From: Aphrocallistes beatrix
Taxonomy: Eukaryota > Porifera > Hexactinellida > Sceptrulophora > Aphrocallistidae
Assembly: GCA_963281255.1 (NCBI GenBank)
Contig: OY725495.1
Coordinates: forward strand, 2,542,001-2,606,000
Reading direction: 5' to 3'
DNA length: 64,000 nt
Positions within the stretch are counted from its first letter, which is position 1; each line of letters opens with the position of its first letter. Shown piece by piece: positions 56,581-64,000 of the stretch. Both the position numbers and the translations under genes were made by a program. The notes beneath the pieces were generated by a model, which was given only the letters and a program-made list of their open reading frames with translations, was not told the origin of the DNA and did not search any database.

Positions 56581-56787
56581 CGCTTTACACTTGCATTGGC
56601 ATTCAATAATTACTGGAGTTTTCAGCTGACCTTAACTGTAATTTTGCAAACGTGGTTTCAATATTTTTTGATTGGAGCTAATCCTTTAAGAAATACATGT
56701 TCATAATTTCAGTATTTAACAATCAATATCTCACAGTGGCTTAGTAGCAAGGAATTGGAGAAAATTTTGAATTTTCTAATTATAAAT

Positions 56788-57722
56788 AGGTGACAATGAC
56801 GTCATAATTCCATGATGAGTCGACATTTTCGTGGGAGTTTAGAACCTAGTGGAGCCATAGGCGTAACTATTTTGATTTTTTCATGGTTAGTTGGCGTGGC
56901 GAGATTTGTAAACATATATCAAACTAATTCTGCACGCTACACTGCCACCCCTAAAGTCACGCCTATGAGTGGAGCCATAGCTAACGGACCCAGCATGCCG
57001 CCTGGGGTCACATTGATTAATTATAAGGGAGATAACATCTCTAAATACGTCTGTCCTACTTAAAATCAGTATCGCACGAAAAATCACCAAATTTGTCAGT
57101 TTTTAATTTTGTTGATGTGTAATGTTGACGTCATAACAGAGTGATGAGTCATAATTTTTTGATGTTAGCTGTATAATATCTGAGATAGATTAATATACAC
57201 ATTCTATTAAAATTTCAGCCTTCTATCACCTAAAATGGCTGAGTTATGGTGGAAAAACTGTAATTTCTAATTATAAAAAGGTAACAATGACGTCATAATT
57301 CCATGATGAGTCGACATTTTGATCTGAGCTCAGAACTTACTGGAGCCATAGCCAAAAAACTCCCACATGCCAAAAATCAGCTTTCTGGGCCTGACAGTTT
57401 CTTCAATCAATTCGTTACATACATATATATATATATATATCCCAGCCGTTTCTACGATGCCATAGCAAATGCGACTGCTCCCATTCCCATAGCCTCTTTC
57501 GAGGACTTTGACCCTTAGTATAACATGAGCTTAATTTAGGATTCGTACCCAATGCCTCACTCTTCTTTATTCTTACCCAACCAACAGCATTCTGATGAGA
57601 CTTAATATAAGTCGAAAGCATTCATTATTGTATGTGCTCAATTCTATTAAACTACTATTGTTCAACCTTTCCTTTTCTATATATATATACGTATAAACAT
57701 TAATCGAGTTTTAATAGTAGGA
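56788..57722 (+). mobile_element. Core repeat copy n with hAT insertion and unique insert
   Basis: Core sequence at 56788-56855 and 56968-57420, with two TGACGTCA sites kept outside the deleted region, then a TA tract, about 220 bp of unique DNA (57441-57660), TA again, and the inverse terminus TCGAGTTTTAATAGTAGGA. The core is rearranged: the GAGTCGACATTTTC segment appears both before and after the central part. Confidence 0.75.
56856..56967. mobile_element. 112-bp hAT MITE with 8-bp duplication
   Basis: CATAGGCGTAACT and AGTCACGCCTATG are inverse. AGTGGAGC is duplicated at 56848-56855 and 56968-56975, and the empty site is known from other core-repeat copies (CTGGAGCCATAGC). Confidence 0.85.
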
Positions 57723-57845
57723 TAAACTAAACATATACCTTTCATAATTCGTTATCATATATTTCGATATATTCCCCCTTTAACTTGATTCATCGTTTCC
57801 ATCGTTCTGTTAACTTTTCTAGCCCATGGCATAGAATTCTTTAGG

Positions 57846-58110
57846 GGTCCCTTTTTTTCACTGTTTTATTCGTAATCCAGCCGTTTGATATCTTCAAATC
57901 TCTTTTCTCGAAGGTCTGGACTATACGGGGGATGGGGGAGGCATTCGAATCCTAACTCGTCAATTGCAGCCATTGTCTTGGAGCTTACATGTGGCCTTGC
58001 ATTGTCATGTTGCAGTAATACGCCTCGTGTCAATTTGCCTCGCCTCTCACATTTAATCGCCTGTCGCAATTCTTTCTGTTCTTCCACGTGAGGTGGGACG
58101 TTTTTTTAAA
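57846..58110 (-). pseudogene. mariner-type transposase fragment
   Basis: The minus strand reads KCERRGKLTRGVLLQHDNAR then PHVSSKTMAAIDELGFECLP and HPPYSPDL, the second Asp block and the approach to the third of a mariner transposase. The frame continues as EKRFEDIKR, so the third Asp segment is deleted. The flanks show no ends. 58140-59050 holds nothing recognisable. Confidence 0.7.
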
Positions 58111-59648
58111 GACTTTTTAATATATGACTTTTAGGCGTTATCATTAAATTATTCCTAAGCTGAACTTGGGAATGTGTTAGGATGATTTGAATTTCGGAAA
58201 TGAAATTTTCTTCAAACCGAGTAGCTAGCTATAAAACAATGTTTGTCAATTGATGCCATATCTGTATTTGGTTACGCAACGGTATTGATAAAACTCTTCC
58301 TAGGATTTCTCAAAATCTTTACGAGATGGAGAAAAACTTAATAAGATATTTGGAATCAGTCAATTTATAAGAATAACTACCATGTATTCAAAAAGCAAAC
58401 AATTGTCAAAATTTGTCAGACAGTGTTATTCCTATTGATTGCTTCGTAATCCACCATGAGATAAATATCCCGCAGAGTTGGGACTACAGCTATTGTGGTC
58501 CCCGTTTAATAACTCGATCATATATTGATCTTGCGTGCTGTTTTTGTTGAGTCGATAGCCTTAGTGGTTGTAGTGGTCGTGAGCGATTCAAGTATGATTC
58601 GTCATTCCATTAAATAGTTCGTGGAGAATTTCTAGGCTTATTTTTGCTAGTTTTTAATGAGCAAACAGCAATAAAGTAGAGTATTAGGATATAAGTTGTA
58701 ATTATGCTTAGCATCTGACTAATTAAAAGTTTCATTGCAATGATCCTTATGAATTTCCAATTTTTTTAGATAAATCATCAATCTTTCCAAGCTGTATGTT
58801 CCAGAAAAACGCTAGCCATGCTCAAAGACAATATCTCCTAAAAGTAAGCTTGAAGTCATTAAGGATTATTAGTAAAATTTGCTAACTGCCGGGTGTCTTT
58901 GAAACCATGATAATATTCAGTTAAAATATAATTCAGTAGTGTTTCGTTGATTCTACCCTTTTTGGGAGATAGTATTTTTATATATGAAATTATAACCCAT
59001 TCGTATTTTAACAACAGATAAATAAGCGAGTATCCTATTGAATTTGGACTTAACTAATTTCAGACGAAAATGTCCATTCATCATGGAATTATGACGTCAT
59101 TGTCACCTTTTTTTATAATTATAAATTTCAGTTTTTCGCATATAACTCAAAAAATCAAAAATTGACGATTTTGATGATTTTTCGAGTGAAATCGATTTTA
59201 ACAGTGAGAGAGACATATTTTGAGCAGGGTTGGCAGGTTTTCTCCATGTGGTAAAACCGGTAAAACCGTACTATCCGAAACCTCCTGACTGGACAAAACT
59301 GGTCAAAACCTGATTATTGTACTAATTCATGTTAATTCTTACTTGTATATTCTAATAAGCTGTATATAAATATGCTGAATACATGATTGTTGAAGAATAT
59401 ATGTCGAAAGAAAAAATTTCCACACTGAATCAATGGGCCTTCCTCCTTGTGCCATTTCAAATTGGTCAATTCAAGTTAGATAAACAATCTGCACGATAGT
59501 ATTCAATTTAAATAATATCACAAATGCTTTCGATAATTGTATCCCTTTAGAAGAACATATGTATGTATGTATACTTTATTAGAATTTAATTGGTTTAAAC
59601 GACACATTTTGTCCAATTACTGTTCATTGTAAACCAGTGTCAATAGTA

Positions 59649-60985
59649 CTACGGGCATTCAATAAGTAGTCGTTATCATAGTATACTTTCCCCAAAACAA
59701 GTAATATAATTAATATCAATGCTGCAATTTCTCGAACTACTCTCCTTGATGCTGTATAACTAGTATTAGCCTCTTAATCCAATCCAAAAAACTTTTTTGA
59801 AGTCTCCACGTGGTATACCTTTCATATACTGAAAAATCGCCGATCCGAGGTGAGGCCGACTTTCGAATTCCCTCCCTGAAAGGTGTTTCTTCAGCTTAGG
59901 GAAGAGCCAAAAGTCGCATGGAGCGAGGTCTGGTGATTAGGGAGGATGATCTAGCTCTACAACTCTCAGACTTTCCAACTTTTCCCTTACCAGCTTGGTC
60001 TTGTGGGGTCGGGCATTATCATGCAATAATCTCAATCCTCGAGTTCCAGTCCTTGGCCGTCGATTGTGGTAGAATTTCTCAACCTCAGATAGGCACTCAC
60101 TCATGTAAAATGATCCAGTAATAGTGGTATTCTTGGGGACACAAATCTGGCACACTGGACCATAAGAATCAAAAAATATGCAGTACATAACCTTGGGGTT
60201 CCGGAAGTCATATCGAGGGATTATTGGTGGGTCCTGGCCTTTAGCTACCCATACTTTGTTAGCTTCCTTTGACAAAGGCTCGCTATAACGCACCCAAGTC
60301 TCATCACCAGTCACGATCTCGAATAGACTCCTGGAGTCGGTTCTATCGAAGTCAGAAAGCAACTTTTGAGCACATTGAACCCTCTTAGTTTTCTGGGCCT
60401 GTGCTAGTGCATGCGGGACTCACCGAGCGCAGATTTTCCTAAATTGAAAATTGTCATGCACAATGGTATGAGCGGTTCCCGTTGAGACCCCAACTGCATT
60501 AGCTATCTCCATCAATGAAATAGGGGGTCTTCTTCAAGTAATTCGGAAACCTCGAGGACAAATTTGTCACTGGCGCCGGAAATCGGCCTCCCTGCTCTGG
60601 GCTTATCTTCTATCGACTCTCTTCCCTCACGAAAACGTCGGGTCCTGTCAACTATCGTGGAATATGGAAGAGTTCTATCATTATAAACCTCCATCAAATC
60701 CTTGTGGATGTCGGTTGAAGAAACTTGGAGCAGTGTATGAATCTTTACATAGGCTCGCTGCTCAGTTTTGAAATCTGCACTCTCGGAAGCCATAATAAAT
60801 GCTAGTATATAAAAATGCCAAACTAATAATAGCCACAGTATAAAAACCAAAGCTCAGAATTGAAAAAGTAAAGTATCATTTGAAAGAGCATCGGTAGGGC
60901 TACATTAGATATGCTAACCCAATTCTGAATTAAATGGAACAACCAAGATAAATTGCAATAACGACTACTTATTGAACGCCCGTAG
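59649..60985 (-). mobile_element. mariner element, near full length (1337 bp)
   Basis: Inverted ends CTACGGGCATTCAATAAGTA and its inverse (28 bp, one mismatch) are each bordered by the TA target duplication. The length is normal for mariner. It carries one transposase gene on the minus strand with only a handful of breaks, so it is a recent arrival. Confidence 0.92.
59780..60793 (-). pseudogene. mariner transposase (DD34D), few breaks
   Basis: The start is MASESADFKTEQRAYVKIHT at 60793; RTRRFREGRESIEDKPRAGR is the HTH-linker region with the GRP-type motif. A frameshift near 60520 moves to ISLMEIANAVGVSTGTAHTI; a stop at about 60421 sits where Trp is likely. The catalytic part then runs open from 60362: EIVTGDETWVRY (Asp 1), KVMYCIFFDSYGPV, GLRLLHDNARPHKT (Asp 2), VELDHPP, a stop in place of Tyr at 59934-59936, then SPDLAPCDFWLFPKLKKHLS (Asp 3) and on to FWIGLRG. 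There are 34 residues between Asp 2 and Asp 3, hence DD34D mariner. Three visible lesions leave it inactive. Confidence 0.85.
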
Positions 60986-61277
60986 TATATTACCCACTCA
61001 AAATAAAAATCTTAACAAGTTTTATACGTTTCAGTTTCTTATTATCCAAGGATATAGTAGTATTGACCAGTATTGACCAGTTTTGCCCGGTCAAAACCGG
61101 GTTTTTCCTACTGTCCGTCCAAAACCAGTTTTGGACAGGACAAAACCCAACCCTGATTTAGAGATGTTATCTCCCTTATAATTAATCAATGTGAGCCCAA
61201 GTTCCTGAAGGGCGCCTCAGGCGTACACAAAGTGTCCGCCAGCCGCGCAGCGCAAGCAAGCGAACGCGTTTGTATAT

Positions 61278-61580
61278 ATATGTAAAATATATGTAACCAA
61301 TTGATTGAACTAACTGCCAGGCACAGAAAGCTGATTTATCGCATGTGTGAGTCTTTTGGCTATGGCTTCGCTGTTCTGATCTCTGACGAAAATGTCGACT
61401 CATCATGGAATTATGACATCATTGTCACTTTTTTCTAAATTAGAAATGTCAGTATTTCTACTCAGGCATTTTAGATTATAGAAGGAAATTTAATAGGCTG
61501 TGTATATTAATATTCTTCACAAATGATACAACTATCCACAAAAAATGATGACTCATTACCTGGCCTAATAGTAACGATTA
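61278..61580 (-). mobile_element. Core repeat copy p, partial
   Basis: Follows the previous copy head to tail (GTATATATATG ... GTAACCAATTGATTGAAC) and carries CATGGAATTATGACATCATT, an altered TGACGTCA. It ends within AATGATGACTCATTACCTGG. Confidence 0.7.
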
Positions 61581-61960
61581 CATTTTGGAAGTAATAGTAA
61601 TAGTAATAGTAATAGTGTTTTCAAAATAGGATGTACGTAATAGTAATATATATATTACATTTCAAAGTAATTGCCTCCAGGCCTGGTAGAGAGACTGTTA
61701 TGCATCGCAGGGAAAGTTTTTAAGCCAAATAGATGTTCATTGTCTGATGAAGTTTTTCAAAAGTTAATCATCAAATACAATTCACACCTTTGATAAATTT
61801 AGTGAAATTAATTATTTACTTAGGTTAGATAATATTATATTTTGTTTGTATGGGATAATCAATAAAATAATAACTTCAGACATTCTGAATTATAGCAAAG
61901 TCTTAGTAATTGTCAAGAAATTTGTAATTGTTATAGTAATAAGTAGTAGTAATAGTAATA
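61568..61960. repeat. AGTAAT-rich foldback
   Basis: TAATAGTAACGATTACATTT and repeated AGTAAT at the left face TAGTAATTGTCAAG ... AGTAATAGTAATATA at the right. Loose inverted structure of about 390 bp. Confidence 0.45.
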
Positions 61961-62307
61961 TATCTAATATATTAAAAATGTTTTTTGGTTTTGTTTGTTT
62001 GTGCAGAATTGATTGAGGAACTGGGAGGTGTTAGAAATGTGAAATTTGGCACACAGGTAAATAATAATCAGTCTACGATTAAGTTAGAAGATCTATGAAA
62101 TCTTCACACCTCGCCGAGATAGGTGACAAATTGTGCTGACCAATCAAATTCGTTTATTTTATAATGCAAATACATAAAACAGTTGTGACTTATGCATACA
62201 ATCAAAAGGACTATTTGTGATTGAAATTCATTGGTTCATGTGAGAACCAATCAATTATCAGACTTTTATCAATTTTTAAAATTTTGATGAGTAATTGTGA
62301 CATAGAA

Positions 62308-62755
62308 ATTGTATTATAGCTGAATAGGAAGTAGTCTATTTGCTATCAAATGGGATTAAATTTGAATGTCTAGCTATCGCTGTTTTCAAGATATAGCCCC
62401 AACTGACCAAAACACGTTTCCATAGCAACACTGGAATGTAAGAACATTCCATGGAAAAATTCAAAATTTTTAGTATTAACACATTCACTTAGAAGTGCCC
62501 TTAAACGACCTCTGAAAATCACTAAGTTTGACCCGAATATAGCCTGTTGCGCAATCATTTGATGACTAATCTAAATTTTAACAACGGATATGGGTGCTTT
62601 GACACCATATTTATATATGCTGGTAATACATTCCTAAGCTCTATTGTGCTTTGTTAATGATTTAAGGCAGCTCATGTATTTCTTCAACCATTTTCTACTG
62701 CATCCCTAGTGCCAAATTCGCAAGTTACTCTGAGGCCTTATTATAGTAGGCTATG
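62308..62755 (+). mobile_element. CATAGCCTAC MITE, right arm
   Basis: Parallels 60-539 closely (TTTCCATAGCAACACTGGAA, CAACGGATATGGGTGCTTTG) and ends TAGTAGGCTATG at 62755. A solo core-repeat terminus (TCGAGTTTTAATAGTAAGGA) follows at 62767-62786. Confidence 0.7.
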
Positions 62756-63059
62756 ATATACATTAATCGAGTTTTAATAGTAAGGATTTTGTGATCGATT
62801 TGTTTGATCATAGCATATAACACACTTTAATTGTTAAGTATAATAATCTTTAGTAATGTGAACTTTGTGGATTCAAATGACCTTACATTCAGGATTATTT
62901 GACTTAATACGAAGTAAATTCTATTTATCACAAACCTAACTTTCTGCTACAGTTCTGATTTTATTAAAGTAACTACAGACAAATAACAATTCAGCATACT
63001 TAGTAGAGAACAAGAAAGCGACGTATTGTTTCTCTAATATCCCCAGCATAAAACCTAAA

Positions 63060-63355
63060 ATTGGAGTGAAAGCGAAAGTGAGCATTATGGAGAGTGATAT
63101 GCATAAGAACTTAGTGAAAGGGGGCATTTTGAGTTTGAAAGTGGCATTTATTCGTGAGGGGGGTGCTGTGTTGCATTGTAGGTCTAATTCTTATTTGGCA
63201 GGTTTATGTCTTATTCCTACTTTGAGGCTTTTCGAACTTATTCGTACTTCATATATATTTATGAACTTATTCATATTTCATACTTTTTCTAACTTATTCT
63301 TAATTCAGAAATATTTTCGAACCAATTCCTACTCAAATTCGGACTAATTCCGCCA
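63060..63355. repeat. GGTCTTATTCCTAC family copy
   Basis: GAGTGAAAGCGAAAGTGAGC, GTGAAAGGGGGCATTTTGAG and repeated TTATTC(C/G)TACTT match one half of 22566-23155 and the interior of 9571-10036. Only one arm remains. Confidence 0.6.
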
Positions 63356-63359
63356 TCCT

Positions 63360-63575
63360 TAGGAATGTATTACCATCATATATAAATATGGTGTCAAAGT
63401 ACCCATATTCTTTTTCAAATTTAGATTAGTCACTATATGATTGCGCAATAGGTTATATTTGTGACAAATTTAGTGATTTTCGGAGGCCGTTTAACGACTC
63501 TTCTGAGTGTTTTTATTGTAATTTTTTTAGCATAGAACTGAGATGTGAATGAGTTAATGATACATTTTTGCTTTC
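63360..63575 (-). mobile_element. CATAGCCTAC MITE, left arm fragment
   Basis: AGGAATGTATTACCATC ... GGTGTCAAAGTACCCATATT matches the left arm at 29767 and the inverse of the right arms at 420 and 62640. Confidence 0.65.
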
Positions 63576-63584
63576 TTACCAGGG

Positions 63585-64000
63585 CGTAAACTTAGACGGC
63601 CACTGGCTGCTTGGGACCCCACGCAGCAGCGACGGCGCAATAACGCCGCTACTATGGAACTGAAAGGGTCTTTCAAGAATCCATGGGGCTCATGTCATAA
63701 AAAAATGGTGACGCTGCATTATTTCGGATTCGAAAGTTGTCATTAGTTCTACTCGATTTTTACTAAGGTTGTCATTAGATCGACTCGGTTTATGTGGTTT
63801 CTCATGCTATATTGAAATCATACAGTGAGATTGTAGTTATATTTTGTTGCCCAGTGTCGAGAGAGAGATATGCATTTACTTGCAGCCAGGGCCATGGGCG
63901 TAGATTTACCAAATTAGGCGGGGCGCCTCCTTCCACTTTTCAAAATGTTGGTCTTTGAGGCTATATCCACCAATTTGAAGATGTCCTAATTTCAAGGGGT
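63585..64000. mobile_element. hAT-like MITE ends, unresolved
   Basis: AGGGCGTAAACTTAGACGGC at 63582 and CAGGGCCATGGGCGTAGATT at 63887 both resemble the outer bases of hAT MITEs, but neither has a partner end in the window. No coding sequence is seen. Confidence 0.3.

Larger units (their letters stand above)
59225..61155. mobile_element. hAT-like element carrying a mariner
   Basis: CAGGGTTGGCAGGTTTT and AAAACCCAACCCTG are inverse ends. The flanks ATTTTGAG (59217-59224) and ATTTAGAG (61156-61163) are an 8-bp duplication with one difference. Subterminal AAAACCGG and GGTCAAAACC motifs recur on both sides. Without the mariner about 590 bp of non-coding sequence remains. Confidence 0.75.
59062..61273 (-). 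mobile_element. Core repeat copy o, split by hAT-like element
   Basis: The core begins at 59062-59224 (TCATGGAATTATGACGTCAT ...) and resumes at 61156 (ATTTAGAGATGTTATCTCCC), ending at the hairpin end near 61273. The two pieces join at the expected point of the consensus. Confidence 0.75.

Overview
This is AT-rich (by eye about two-thirds A+T), intron- and transposon-rich animal DNA. It carries no bacterial-style operons. The mix of elements points to a repeat-laden invertebrate genome: mariner DD34D, a Tc1-like DD37E element, P/THAP, hAT, a Harbinger scrap, many Tigger-like and TTAA-flanked non-autonomous elements, an L2/CR1-like LINE with an ATT-repeat tail, and integrase fossils. I cannot name the phylum from sequence alone.

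Host genes are very sparse. The only confidently named one is the last coding exon of EIF2B4 (translation initiation factor eIF2B subunit delta), + strand, 11286-11769, with the rest of the gene presumably behind a large intron. A second host-like exon, open for 184 codons between good splice sites, lies at 47921-48472 (+) and is not recognised. Several weaker exon candidates are listed at low confidence.

Layout. 1-4000: a P-type MITE end, a hAT-like MITE, then a long-TIR element interrupted by a TTAA element that is itself interrupted by the abundant 'core repeat'. 4003-9300: small Tigger-like MITEs, then a LINE split by a P-type element that has a second P-type element inside it. 9500-15000: Tigger/Tc1 MITEs around the EIF2B4 exon and a THAP-bearing P-element relic. 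15600-18270: foldback, Tc1-like relic, second THAP relic with a hAT MITE in it, Harbinger scrap. 19000-23160: foldback, integrase fossil, hAT C-terminus, motif-rich foldback. 23298-28012: GGTTGG palindrome split by a 1.9-kb TTAA element, then an L2-like LINE. 28200-31530: small exon candidate, long foldback, integrase scrap, transposase HTH. 32309-35949: inverted cluster of six core repeats with a 480-bp perfect-looking palindrome. 36400-39000: mariner relic and a long-TIR MITE. 38943-45479: stacked GGATACC and GGTTGG TTAA families, including a 2.1-kb palindrome. 46250-49760: core repeats, host-like exon and a 200-N gap. 51060-51530: integrase fossil. 52040-55090: minisatellites holding a MITE, holding a core-repeat copy, holding a Tc1 (DD37E). 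55285-61580: hAT MITEs, core repeats, and a mariner inside a hAT-like element inside a core repeat. 61570-64000: more foldbacks and MITE ends.

The strongest unexplained structure is the core repeat: a roughly 500-bp non-coding sequence with a GC-rich hairpin end, two perfect TGACGTCA sites and one TGAGTCA site per complete copy, microsatellite spacers and short inverted termini. It occurs at least a dozen times, and most open frames within it are repeat translations rather than genes.
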